From Stratiolaelaps scimitus (lineage: Eukaryota; Arthropoda; Arachnida; Mesostigmata; Laelapidae), in the NCBI GenBank assembly GCA_019614645.1, contig JABWDB010000069.1, forward strand, positions 372,001 through 436,000: DNA of 64,000 nt, given 5' to 3'. The translations under genes were made by a program, and so were the position numbers. Under the pieces are notes generated by a model that did not search any database, had not been told where the DNA came from, and saw only the letters and a program-made list of their open reading frames with translations. This document shows positions 1 through 12,274 of this stretch, one piece after another; the stretch's first letter is position 1; every line of letters begins with the position of its first letter.

Positions 1-3000
1 TAACGGGTGAGGTTGGTCCATAATTGGTTCGGTAATAATCGGTCCACTTCTTTCATGCGGATGCTGATGCCGTCGTTGATCAGTTGAAATCGAATTGTTT
101 CGTTATATCATCGTGAATTGGCAGGAGAGCGTTGCCCACAACACATAGCGGGGGGTCGGTCGGTCGGTCGACCCGAGAATGATTTCAAAGTGGACATATT
201 ATTTCTGTTCGACTGACTGTTCGAATCGCCATCGTCCATCGATGCACGTTGTTTTGCCTCTCAGTTTCCTCGCTCGCACCGTCATCGCCAACGACTCAGG
301 CTCGGTCCTCATCGACGAGCCGATGGAATCGGATAGAGCGGACGTTGGGAAAGCCAATGGCCGAACAAGACAGCCGAAAGCGATCCCTCCGAGTACGAAT
401 CCCTCCCCAACCAGAGTGAACTCCTCCTTCGGGCTACAGAGCGGTAGACGAGTCGGACCGCAACGACGTTGAGGGCGCTCGGACCCCAATCATCGTGGAG
501 AAATGGACTCGACCTCGTCGTCGGCAGAGGGCCAAATTCACTTGGCTGGCCATGCCGGCCGCAGTGGAGAAATTCACTTCGAAATTGAATTAAATCCGAG
601 AAATAGATAGATTGGGATCCGGTCGTCGGCAGACGTTACGTTGAACTGTTGGACATCGACGGCAGTGCAGGGCGCAGCACGGCAGAGCTATTTCGTAGGA
701 CCTGTTCTCCGCTTCTGCTGCGGCAGTTTCGAGCCCGCTTCGACAGGATGGCCGGGAGAATCTCTCGTCGACGTCGAGCTAGCTGACTGGATCTATCTAT
801 ATGCTTAGTGTACATGGACCTATGGGTATTTGTGCGTCTCTGTATGAGGGACTGTGTCTGCATGTGTGTACGCCATGGCGCCTTTGTTTGAAACGAATAA
901 CCGAGTGTTCGTTCGTTCCATCGCGGCGGACCCGCAGCAGTCGTCTTCTCTCTGCCCTCCCACCGTGTAGCGTGCTGCTGTTGGAAGATACGGAACGATT
1001 TGTATCATTCATTCCCATGTGTGGCTTCCTCTATCTCCGGCTGGATTTCCCTCCACCATGGCGGGCTACATGGGCATAGGGTAGGAATAGTGCAGGGTTT
1101 TGGTGCTTCACTGCGTTTACGGCCGACTCGTAGACTCTGATCCGTTTTGATCGACTCACTCACTCAGTGGCTAGCTTGCATGCTCGCACTTCTCCTTGTG
1201 TTTTTTTTTTCGTTGTTGTCTCTCGATGAAACGAAGCTCAGATCGAGCGGAAGATCGTGTACGAAGATATTGTTGCCAGTACATTGTTACTGATGATAGT
1301 CATATCGTGTCTGTCGTATTGAATTCGACACCTATCGTCTCCCACACAGAGAGAGAGAAAGAGTTCTCGCACGAATACTTATGGCCAGGAATTTCCGTTG
1401 GTGTCTCACCGTGTCGAAGCAGTTCGGGCTATATAGGAGTGTTATGCGCGATGTGCAAACGTTCAACTGGGACCGAGCTATTCGTGATTTTGAATCAACA
1501 CTGACAATATGTATGCTCAAGTGAATAGTGGTTTTCCTTTACGTAATCATTATTGGTAATTAAGTTCCCTGTTTATTGGACGGCCTTTAGAGATGTATCA
1601 TCGCCTCAGATGTATTTCGTTTCAGATCAAGCGCATGTACGCTTTATCAATGTACGTTGAATGCTAGATGGATCCGAGGTGGTATGCGTGGTCCATACTG
1701 AGACGGATCGCAGATTAGCCAAGCCCGGCAGGCAAGCGATGCTGACAGCGAGGGATGCCGACGATGTTGACAGTGAGCTGTCAAATTCAGGAAACTGAAC
1801 CACGCTAGACTAGCATATGTCGAGATCAACTCAGTGTTCAGTAGTAGATCGCACCGAATCGGCATCTGATAAGCGAGGCCGACCGATCAACCAAGAAGCA
1901 GCCAGCCAACCAACCCTGCGGATGATACTCTTCGTCGTTGAGATACGGTTTGGATATGTCGAGCCGTCGTTTGAATTCGCCTTCGTGTTGAATTCGGCCC
2001 AGGGATGACGGGCCAGAGAGTTCGTCTATTGACATTCGCTGGGGCTGGTCGCTAAACGCCAAGGTACAGGGGCCCCTGGTTCGGGGGTGGTGCCGCGAAT
2101 ACGGCCATCACGACTGACTCAAGCGATTACAACTTCGCTCGGTGTCGCGACAATGCTGATGACAGCTGCCGTAACATCATAAAGCCAATGACGTTGCGTT
2201 CGAGAGATCTGTCAAATGAAAGAATCAGCGAACATTTACATGAAAATGATCGTGATGCTCAGCTGGACGTTTTTGTTGTACGACACCCAAGCTAGAAAAT
2301 TCGGTTAGCCCCACACGGGTATGAACTCTTCTAGAGGAAATATTCTCACTGTTTCCAACCGTTGGTTAAATAATAGCTTTGTAGCATTAAATAATAAAAT
2401 GAATATTTCGTCTCATGTCTCGTCACAACAGCCCACCAGATGCTGACTCAATAGCAATACCATCATCCGTCAGAGCCATACATTGAATTCGATACGTGAA
2501 CATTATTATACAATTCTAGGTAAGATAAAGGAGAAGAAACGTAATGTGGCCTATGGATAAAATCGGCCGTTTGATTACCGTGACCGCATAACAGCAACAG
2601 TTCTGCCTATCTGTTCTAAAAGCGTCGGATCGACCTAGAAGATTTTACAGTGAGGCTTCAGTGTGCCAGTGAAACAGACCCCCGAGCTCGTCACCTCATA
2701 CTCATCCCACAGATCCCACCCATCATATTTGTCCTGACTCCTGACATCGCCTGCGTTCCGCCAGCGTCTGAAACGTCTCTCGTTGCTGTCTCATTTCGTC
2801 GAGAATAATAAAGCTGCGCGAATGGCGTTAATTCGATAACCCTCAACCTCCTTCTGCCCCGTGTCACTTTCAGCTTCGTCAGACACTTCATGCGACTTAG
2901 ATTATGGTCGATAAAACATGACCGAGTATAGATTCGTTATTGATATATCGCAGCACTAGTTAGCCAGCGATAAGTCAGCCTGTGATAATGGCTCTTTTCT

Positions 3001-4204
3001 AAGTGGGCAAATCGGTCGGCCATAGGTCGCTCCTGTGTCATCGTGAAATGACTGACTCCCTTTTGTTGAGACGCAGGTGAGAGTTAACTGAACGCTTCGA
3101 GCTGGGTTCTGATTTCCCGATTCGCTTTAATTTACCGCAACAGTGTGCCGACACTCAATCATAAGCTTGTGACATATATTATCGTTATCACAGTGATATT
3201 CTGATATGACGGCCCGAATGACCAAAGGTATTGAATTGAGTGACGTATAGCGAGTACATCAATTAAATCGAAACCATTTATCTTGCCACTCTTAAGCGTT
3301 CTGTCCGAGAAGATTTTACTCATTGAGAGAAAATGATGAGTGCTCTGAACATGCAGTGTCATTACGTCAGTAAATCAGGCATCGTCATCAACGCTGTTAT
3401 TTTTCAAGGGGCACATTAACAATCCGCATGCATAAGTCGTAGTGATACTCGAGCAGTATGTAAATTGGGACACCTTAGCTAATTAGATCGCAATCATTCA
3501 TTATCATATTGCTACTCTCATACAAATTTTGTGTCGATCCGTCGAGGAAAGATCGCCAAGGATTGGAAAATGCTGGTTATTTCATTTGGACTTCGATACT
3601 GACATTGGGTGTAAATCAACATGTGAACAATTCTATTATTCAATATATATACATATAAATAATATTAAAAAATGCAATAACATAAAACAAATAGTTCATA
3701 CAGTGACTCGTCGTTCAACTAAAAAATTTCATTTCATTTCTGTGTCTTGACACGTTGATTTACGATCAGAAGCAGTTGGGGGGCTAATCTGCTTGTCATC
3801 GATTGTATCACTCGTAACCTTTAAACAGGGTTTGTTTAACGGTTAGCGCGGCCTTGGCAGTGACAGCGTAAATAAAGAGATTTCGATACCCCCCAAATGA
3901 CAAACTACCTCGACCATGTTAAAGCACCGTTAGAGATAGTCTGTTAAAGCTGTGAAAAGTGCAAAGTAGAAGATTGTTATAATTATATTTCTCAATAATA
4001 ATAATAATAATAATAATAATAAAGTTTTTTTCTTATATATCCATAGGGGCCACGCAATTTAAATTTTGGGCCCGCTTAGGAATAAGGAAGTGGGGCCTTC
4101 TTGCTATGAAGGAGGGTGTCCTTACATATATCTCACGTTCAGCGGGTACAATTGTCGCCTACTTAAACAAATTACCGATAATAATAACAATAATAATAAT
4201 AAAA
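1..4204. other. non-coding stretch, no recognisable gene
   Basis: I find no conserved protein, RNA gene or mobile element here. Short open frames occur on both strands but none has a recognisable domain, and several overlap one another. The sequence is of mixed composition with runs rich in TCG/CGA in the first kilobase. It carries an (AAT)n microsatellite near its right end. It could be intergenic or intronic. Confidence 0.5.
3994..4021. repeat. (AAT)n microsatellite
   Basis: A run of about nine AAT units, followed about 160 bp later by a second interrupted AAT tract near 4178-4205. Both are simple-sequence DNA. Confidence 0.9.
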
Positions 4205-4251
4205 ACAGTGATGTAAGCACGCAGACAGTGATGTAAGCACGGAGACAGTGA
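4205..4251 (+). repeat. 20-bp tandem duplication
   Basis: The unit acagtgatgtaagcacgcag is repeated head to tail at 4205-4224 and 4225-4244 with a single mismatch (gcag/ggag). The first 7 bases recur at 4245-4251 before a (GA)-rich tract. This is a small local tandem repeat with no evident coding role. Confidence 0.85.
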
Positions 4252-5362
4252 GAGGGAGAGAGAGAGATGTTCGCTCAACGTGGAACGATACAGGAGCGCT
4301 AGATATGTTATGCAGGATGTAATTGAGTATGGAAGGATGTGATAAAGTCTGTCTGATCTATTTATTTATAGGAAAACGGCGCGAGTAGCTTTTGAGCAGG
4401 AGTCCTTGCTGGGAGAAATATCACTATGGGGTGACGTCGCCTCGATAGGGGGTAGCACTTACATCGTGTTAGCTGAACGAACCCTCCAGCATCCTGACGA
4501 CAACACAGTGGCTCACTATACGCCGTTGCGAATGCATAACGAACGACTGAATTGGCAAGTGAACACAATGCAACGGAGAGCGGGACAAACAAAGACAAGA
4601 ATCGAACAGCGAATAGGTCGAATTTCTGTTATGTCTTTTTTCCTGCTTTGGCTTTGCGCGGAACTTCAGCTCGGCAAAGATGCAACAGGCGGTGAGATCC
4701 GAGAAGCCCCCGCCCCGGTGATGGTAGCACCACTGGAAAGAAATGCTGAATTGAACAGTCACCGGCGTACACCGCCGCACATATCCCACGGAAAGAGAGA
4801 GAGAGAGAGAGTGTGTCTCTGTCTCTTTCGAACCAAGTTCCGGCTGTTCACCGACAACGACTCGAGATTCGAGGCTGGATGCGATGTGAGTTTCCTTCAG
4901 GTGTCGAGTTTTCGAGCAACAACTCTTTGCGAGTTCAGCATTTTGCATTCAGCATGGCACAGAAGCGGATGCGCTCAAAAGAGATTCAGAGAATTCGCAA
5001 CCCGCTAGCACCACTCGCTTAGGTGAATCGTCGTGCAAATATCATGGATTCTGTCGTCCATGGGTTTGCTACCTGTGTGGCAAGCGTGGCGTAATACTTG
5101 TTATTGCTCACATCCATGATAGCGAGTGTTCGAAAACACACGGATCTATTGCCTATCACAATCTTCTGTCTCCCGATATATTCCATCAGAAAATGGTTCC
5201 ATAAGTCTCGAACGAAGTGAAAAATAGACCAACCTATGGATGATGTTAAGGAGTCATATTTTTCGCAAAGATAGCTTGTGTATGCTACTGTACTATAACG
5301 AGCCTGCTTGAATTCCATGAAGAAGTACATTGAACATGCTGTCGTAATAATAACACATTTTA
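4252..5362. other. non-coding stretch with a long but unsupported open frame
   Basis: A 200-codon open frame on the plus strand (4406-5008) and a 159-codon frame on the opposite strand overlap here. The plus frame begins at a non-ATG codon. Neither translation shows a domain, and both run through a (GA)n tract at about 4795-4811. I treat them as chance open frames. Confidence 0.4.
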
Positions 5363-5615
5363 TTGTCTTTGATACGTTCCCGTTTGCCTTTGAGACCTTG
5401 GGCGGGCACGGCCCTCTCACTGCGAACTTCCTCGAGGGGGTCTACCATAGGCTGATCCGCGCCACCGGGGACAAGCGCGCTGGCTCTTTCCTCCTGCAGC
5501 GGCTGTCCCTCGCCGTGCAGAGAGGCAATGCCATCGCCTTCCTCGGAACATTGTCGTCCTCACCCCCCCCCCCCATAATCCCTAGAAATCCCGCCCTACT
5601 GTATGTTTGAATAAA
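5363..5615 (+). pseudogene. 5'-truncated LINE copy: C-terminal tail of a reverse-transcriptase ORF2
   Basis: The translation reads from an ETLGGHGPLTANFLEGVYHR segment to QRLSLAVQRGNAIAFLGTL, a tail I recognise from the C-terminus of ORF2 in some non-LTR retrotransposons. A second copy at 39302-39567 shares this protein segment and also the downstream DNA ending in tatgtttgaat, which is probably the 3' end of the element. Only the last 80 or so codons and a short 3' UTR are present, as expected for an abortive insertion. An 11-C run at the end of the coding part probably shifts the frame past the ancestral stop. The clade is different from, or not demonstrably the same as, the intact LINE at 47-52 kb. 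Confidence 0.7.
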
Positions 5616-7112
5616 CAGAACAAGATTGACAACATATTATATCAACGCATACATTTGATAAATATGAATTTTCTCCATTGAGTTTGTAACGTAACAACGA
5701 TACATCATTAAGACTGTAGATTTACTCAGATATGTGAAAGAGTTGAATAATCTCATCAAAATTGTCTTAGTTCTGCAGCCGATCTGAGGGTCTGACTATC
5801 TAAACATTTCGATTTTCGTTGTAGCGAAAATTGTTCCACGTCCGAGGCAGATTTACTGATTTTAGTCCGAAGTCAAAGCCTTTACATGCGTCAGCATAGA
5901 GCGAACCTCCCTTTGGGTAAATAGCTGTTTCGTCTCAATCAGAATCAAAATACTATTCTCGCATGCCACCTACCGAACTCCGAGGAATCCGGAACGCGGT
6001 GCGCTGGAGCTAACGATGATCTGTTTAAACAAAGAGGGCTCGCAATTTTAGCGTTAAGCGCACGCATGATGCCCCTGGATGGCTATGGCTCATTCAAGCC
6101 GAGGCACTCATCCCGTACGAAAATAAACAATGAAGAGGGACTCGACCCGCTGATGGCGTTAGGAAGTCACAAGCAAGCGTTTTTTTTTTTCGACAGGAAC
6201 CGATGGGCCAGTGGTCATTGCGAGACACCAAGACGAACAGGATCGACACGAACCACGAGACTGACGTGGGTTCCATGGTCGCGTTTAGGCTAATCTTCGT
6301 TCATCAACATCCGATCAAGAAGTTTCTTCGCAGGTCTCTGTCTTCCCCATCGCTGATCAAGTGGCAGAAGCAGTTAACGAGCTGCTGAAGATTCGACGCC
6401 ACTGCTCGAGATTTCCACTGAAGGTATATCGCTACGCTGAAAACGGCGTTATCTTGGGTATCTTGGGGTTTAGAGCTACGGATTCATCGGCAGAAGAAAG
6501 AACCCTCTCCCTCACTCCGCGTTGAAACTGAAACGCGTCAACCTGATTTTGGCCTTCAGCTGGCTGAGTCGAAAAAGCGAACCATCACCCGAAGGCTTCT
6601 GTGAACGGAACACATGCGATAAAGGTTCGCAGATCTCAGATGTATACGGATAGAGGCTTCAGTCGGAGACGTCATGATGTCTAGACTGCAGCGTGATAAC
6701 CTCATCGATAGATTGGCATTCGTAAGTCTCAGTTCTGAAGGTAAGAATCTACGGTTCAGAAAATACTTATCGAATGCCGATCATTTAAGCGCACATTAGC
6801 TTGAATTAATAACAATAATAACCATTACAATTGTGGAATAATCGGAGATACACCACTCACCTCACTGATACATATATTCAATAAAAATGTACCACGTACC
6901 TTCTAATCATGTTAGACATACAAAGAAATTACATCGAATATCCTGTTCGACAGGAACTACCTGATACTTTTGTTAGTCGTAAGTTCAAGTAACACATACA
7001 TATGTGTTACTAGAATTGTATTATTTGCTGCGTTTGTGTATGCTACGTAAATTTCTCCATTCCAGAACATTTACGTTATATCTGGAAACTGTCAGCACAC
7101 CAGAATATTGGA

Positions 7113-7120
<8 letters not shown>

Positions 7121-7148
<28 letters not shown>
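7121..7148. repeat. (AT)n microsatellite
   Basis: About 14 AT dinucleotides directly after a short (AC)n run. The (CA)n-(TA)n compound structure recurs elsewhere in the window (16515, 45330, 57264). Confidence 0.9.
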
Positions 7149-7151
<3 letters not shown>

Positions 7152-7698
7152 ATACGGTCGCTCGTTGACTCACAACCCTCTGGGTGTATCAACTCAGCCC
7201 GTCGTCACCAACTTATTCATGTGCTCACCAACAACACAAGCTGCCACCAGTAAGCTTAATAGTAGGATAAGCCTTGGCCGTGCTGCACTGTTATGTGGGA
7301 GCACTTTGGGGCCGTCTGAAGTTTTCGGCCATCACTACCCCACTACCGCGACCTCACTAACATCCTCTTCCAGTTGGCGAAATTCTGAGAAGACGCTTCT
7401 CAGAAGAGTCTCGTGGCAGCGATCTCGTTAAAAGTGGCAGACACAAACGCGTGATATGCCTCTATGTGTGAGTGGGTGATTGGCCGTGAATCTCTGCGTG
7501 TGTGTGTGTGCCTGTGTATGCCTATAGGCTGGCATAGGTACGCGCTGCCATCGGAGCCAGCAGCGTACGACGATGTTTGCTTAAGAGGCACTGAAAGGCG
7601 ATGGGCGAATAGATAGATAGATACGCTTCAGGCTAGGCCAGATCAGGTTAGCGAAATAGGAGAGGGAGAGAGAGAGACTGACCGATCAACCACCAGGG

Positions 7699-7815
7699 AT
7701 GGCTATCGGCCGATTGCTGCTGTTTCTCCCGCAGCTACTGCTGCTGCTTCTGCGGCTGCTTTATGCATGCCTGTTGGCTCACTCGCAAATGTTCGCCGGC
7801 CATGCGAAGCCGTAG
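7699..7815 (+). other. small open frame encoding a leucine-rich hydrophobic peptide (speculative)
   Basis: An ATG in a favourable context (G at -3 and +4) opens a 38-codon frame beginning MAIGRLLLFLPQLLLLLLRL and ending HAKP. The peptide resembles a signal or signal-anchor sequence. The caution is that the run of leucines comes from CTG-rich DNA, which can mimic a hydrophobic segment by chance. No homologue is recognised, and no transcript evidence can be drawn from the sequence. It might also be the start of a first exon with a splice donor inside it. Confidence 0.15.
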
Positions 7816-10800
7816 TTGCACTATATATATATATTAGTATCTATATGTATCTGTCTGTTGAGCTTAGCAGGTAACTCTTGTCTCCATCACGTCCTAGTAT
7901 GGGGAGGAAGCTTCAGCTCACCTTCGAGCCCGCCTTGGAGCGAGCTTAAGCGAAGCGTTTAAGATGCGCGACGACAGGGCGTCACGCGATCTTTTGGTCC
8001 ATACCCATTTCGATTTCTCGTAGACGACACGACGGCGTCGACGAAGACGTCGTCGACGCCACCAGCGCCAGTGGCAGCAACCAACGCCATTCGCCTTCGA
8101 ATCTGAACGAGGCCAAACGAGGGGGTACAACGAACCCCGATCGACTCTCGGATGGGTTAAATCGAGGGCAACGCCACAACTTGAGGAACAGGGGGGGGGG
8201 AGGCCAAGATCGCCGGCTGCCACTGGCCGACGTCCGAGTGATTAATGGTACTTCCATTCGGCGGATAGATGCTTGGACGGTTGGTCTGTCGGTAGGGCTG
8301 ACCACCCGAGCGTAGGGACTAACAAAATACCGAAAGAGATAACGCGAGATAGCGACGTAAAGTCTGGCTTGCTTCTTCTTCTTCTCTCGCTCTCTCTCGC
8401 TCTGGAAGTAGGTCGATGCGTTAATAAATCGGGCAACTCTGCCCAGCATACAGCCACTCTAAATAAGGCAGTTACCAACCAGTTAGTGAGTGAAGCTGGC
8501 CTTTTTATTGTTTTCGCAAATACACACTTGCAACGTATACGAACACGAGCGTAGACTTGATATAATTAACAGTATGCCTTGGTACATGAGGTCGACGCAC
8601 AAATAGGACTGCATATATATATATGTATATATACTCACGCCATATAGTTTCGTCCAGTGATTTTTTCTATTTTAACCGAAATGGAAAAACTTAAACCCTT
8701 TACCATTTAAGACTTTACGCTTAAATTAGTCGCCAGTTTTCGCCGAGGACATTCAATACTTTGACTACAACTCACAGAGCTCTATCAATGAGGACATTAT
8801 CCTCATATCATACAGCTATATTAGATATGTCATATTTCCAGTGGGCCTTATTCAAGGCTAAGTATGGAATAAGTATTGTAGACGACAGCGCTGTTTGTAT
8901 TTGACATTGTTTATTTGTGTTTCATGTCAAATACAGCCTGGATCGTGTTCGCATCCACCTACACAAACACAGCCACCGATTGAAATGAACAAGGCAGCAT
9001 TGGCCAAATCACGAGGACACGGACACGAACCAATTTATCGAGGTCTCCTTGATCCGCTTTCCTCGTTCGGATCGGTTATGCGCCGTCCTGCATTTCCTGC
9101 TACATGGAAACGAGACATTTCGTGAAGTGAAAGTAGCTCACGGATTCTTAAGTGGATTAATTACTTTAATGGCGAAAGAACAGGCATTGGCGGTAAAGGA
9201 CTATCATTTTTTTTTGGATTTCTTTATTTTTGGTTGCGCCATCGGTTGACCACCACGAACGAGTGGTTGGCGGTGTTATTATATGTATTATGGTTGTTCT
9301 TGTTGCCGCTGTTTTCGTCGATATTGTTATTGTTCGGTGTCTGTTCTGTCATCTCTTTCAGTTTTATGGAAATTGAGCTGTCACGAAAGAAATGAAAAAT
9401 TTGAAGAAATACCAGCGCAGAACATAAATAAGGGATAAAATGACAAAATTATATTATGATAAATAGGGGGGAACTGTATTTTCGTGGGCAAAGTTCAGAC
9501 TCATCAGGCTCGTCTTGGTGAAATCAGAAAACACTTATGTGATTTCCGCGGTTATTAAGGTTGGCCACATGAATAAATATGATCGCTATTTGTAGGCCTC
9601 AGTCAAGGCCCACCTGTGGCAATCAGATATCATGAGCTTTGTTGAGATGGATTCGTCCGAAAGGCATTAACGTATGTTGTTTAATGTGCACATTTTTAAG
9701 ATCTGGTAGCCAATCAAATTGAACGAAGTATTGTGTACCCTTAGGAAAGGCGCACCATCGCCGCTGGCGGTCTGTGTGTCAAGTATCCTTCGAGCGAAAT
9801 CGCCGTAATTCTAGTTGTTCAAGTCAACTTATTAAGGAATTGCCACTACAGCAATCAGCAGCTATCACACAGCCCGAATGAGCAAATGCCCCACAATGTG
9901 TTCGCAGTCATTTCTGGACGAATGTTCCCGCCGCCGCGAGATTCGGACATAAACCGACCCCGAAGGGAGATTCCGATAGGCGAAACGCTAGTTCTTATTG
10001 CCTTCCTCGCGCCAACTTGTCTATTGTCCTTCGACTGTTGTGGTCTCCGTTGATCACAATAATAACTTAACAAATCGATTTCTGTGTGTCACATCTGTTC
10101 TATCCCGGATAGCGGTAACACTCTATTGTACAGTCGCTCATATGAAAAGTGAGTCTTATTGAACATTCTCCGTATTCTGCCACACAATGTCGACTGGTCT
10201 GTGTCTCTCTGATCTTTTTGGTATCCACGAAAGAGACAGCGGGCGGAGGGGTATAGGTCGCGCCAACGATGGATCCGTTCTAAGTATGGTTCGTTTCTTT
10301 TAACGTCCTTGGGGTCCGATGTCTTGTCGACAGTTCTACTTACTGTTGTTTGCTTCTCCTGTTAGTAGCTCTCTGCACTTACTTATATGATATAAATATC
10401 TGTTTTCATGCGCAGCATACGTACGGGTATATGACAAGTCAGTGGCCACGGGAGTGTTTCACTTTGATTAGTTTGGAGCCGTCTCAAGCTGAAGCTCACG
10501 ACCAGAGTCTTTATCGCCACCCAAGAGTGACAACACACACACACAGACCGACCTACAGACAGATAGCCACAATGAATGAAGCAGTCTAACAACTTCTTCT
10601 CTAATTATTGCATATTTAAAGAATGATGATCAATAATCTCAAATCAATTACCTATATCATAAGCAGTCGTAATAACTAAAATCAAACAAAAAGACTAAAT
10701 CAATAGATGCCCCGCACGAGTCCTAATCCGTTCTCGTTTCGGTTGATTCACCCTCTGCGTACACCATATGCTGTCTAGACCTCGACGCTTGTTATATGAG

Positions 10801-12117
10801 CATCAGATCAGATCGCCGGCGTCGTTCCTCTGCTTGGTTAATTTTCGCTAAATATTAATTGCATGGGACGCGTTTCATGGCGTTTTTTGTCTGTTCCTCC
10901 ACTTTTTCGTTGTTCACACTTGCTCAGTTGGCTCACTATTGTTGAATTCGCTATTGTTACCCCCAGCTTGGTCGGCTTTCTTTGTTTCTGCCGTACCATT
11001 GTTGCTGACAGCGGTGCGATGGTGATGGTGCTACGAATATCGATTCTACTACTACTGCTTGCTTTTTTTTTGTTACTGTTGTTGTTGTTTGTTACTAATG
11101 CCGCCAAGGCTTTTCTTCAGCAACCCCCGGAGCTGGAGCGATTTTGGCAGCGTTGCCTTTACTTTTCCTCTCGTTGTCGCCCCTTCGTTGGTCGTCCTCT
11201 CTGCTAAAAATCTCTCGTTATCGAAAGGGGCGGCGGGGTTGATTTTCTCCGTTCAGCAGCCGTTCGTTGGCTGACCCATTCCCACCAATGACACTGCTTT
11301 ACCAAATGTCAATGAAGAAAGTGTGAGTGTTACCCGAGTGCGTGCTGCACCGGTTAGGCTTGTCGACAGATGGGAGTAAATCGCGTTCGACAGCGTCATC
11401 TCCTCTCGTTCGTAGAGAGATACATTCATTCAGCAATCGATACAGGGATATTCTCAAATTCTTAGAACAACAACAATGACGGTAGGATAGGTATTATTAT
11501 ACAAAATAACCTAAGAACGAACAGGCCGAACTCTTATGGCGAGTTAGCGGTTATGTGACATGTGACAATATTTATCTGCAATTTGATATGTATATATATA
11601 ATATATAAGTGAAGGTGCCTATTATGAATGTGAATTGAAATCTGATGAATGTCTCTGATCTAACTAAGCTCATCGATCAGTATTATAGTGAGAGGATGCA
11701 CGTTTATGCCAATGATCTCGCACGTCGAGGGGCCTCTCCCTTCCAACCTTCCGCTTCGATATTAAATCATCCAAGTATAAGATTATTAGGTCCTCATAAA
11801 TGACGGTGTCGAATTAAATTTGTCTCGTAGATAATTACAGCAGATTGTTTGCTACATTTACAACGCAGTTCGAAATAGTTAAAGTCACACGTATTTTTCG
11901 TGCAGCAAGTTGCGTTTTTTGTCGCCCTTAGATAGTTTAACTCATTTCTGAACCTTACCAGGATTTCCAATCTTTTTCCATTGCCTTTCTCCACCAAATG
12001 ATCGATAAACAGAACACAAAGGTCGTGGTCACAATAACACACAACATGCGGCTATCCGACTAATCAGGGCCCCTGGGAGCATCTCATTGAAAATCCATAC
12101 TGTGTGGCATCACCCAC

Positions 12118-12274
12118 GCGTCAGCGAGGTGGCTTGGACGGTGGCTAAGTCTCTGGCTGTCGAAAGCCAGAGGTGGCGGGCTCGAGCCCCGCTGCGTGAT
12201 GATGACATATAACAAAGCTTAAACATTGTGAAATTGCAGCTCCTTTAATAAACCAATAAAGCTTTACCTTTACC
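12118..12274 (+). mobile_element. tRNA-derived SINE, full-length copy (S1)
   Basis: The head folds like a tRNA. It has an A-box-like stretch TGGCTTGGACGG (12130-12141), an anticodon-arm-like stem ctctggct/agccagag, and a perfect 5-bp T stem gcggg/cccgc around a ctcgagc loop (12176-12192) that includes the B box. A body and tail follow: cttaaacattgtgaaattgc, cagctcctttaataaacc, then aataaagctttacctttacc. Minus-strand copies at 52660-52771 and 55471-55620 share this tail almost exactly. Such elements are transcribed by RNA polymerase III from the internal boxes and moved by a LINE reverse transcriptase in trans. The tail resembles the end of the LINE at 47.4-52.66 kb. Confidence 0.88.
12130..12190 (+). 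promoter_or_regulatory. internal pol III promoter (A and B boxes) of SINE S1
   Basis: The A-box-like TGGCTTGGACGG lies at 12130-12141 and the B box GGCTCGAGCCC at 12179-12189, spaced as in a tRNA gene. The S3 copy has the more canonical GGTTCGAGCCC B box, so S1 has drifted by one base there. Confidence 0.65.

Larger units (their letters stand above)
5616..12117. other. non-coding stretch with microsatellites
   Basis: No conserved gene is visible. The stretch holds an (AT)n tract at 7121-7148, a leucine-rich small open frame at 7699-7815, an AT-rich (TA)n patch around 8610-8632, a run of ten G at about 8189-8198, and many short frames without domains. It could be intron or spacer. Confidence 0.45.

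Noticed and set aside
1160..1185. A-box-like tcagtggctagcttgcatgc
   Set aside because: No B box downstream; chance similarity.
4406..5008. 200-codon plus-strand frame
   Set aside because: No domain, crosses a (GA)n tract, non-ATG start, and overlaps an equally long frame on the other strand.
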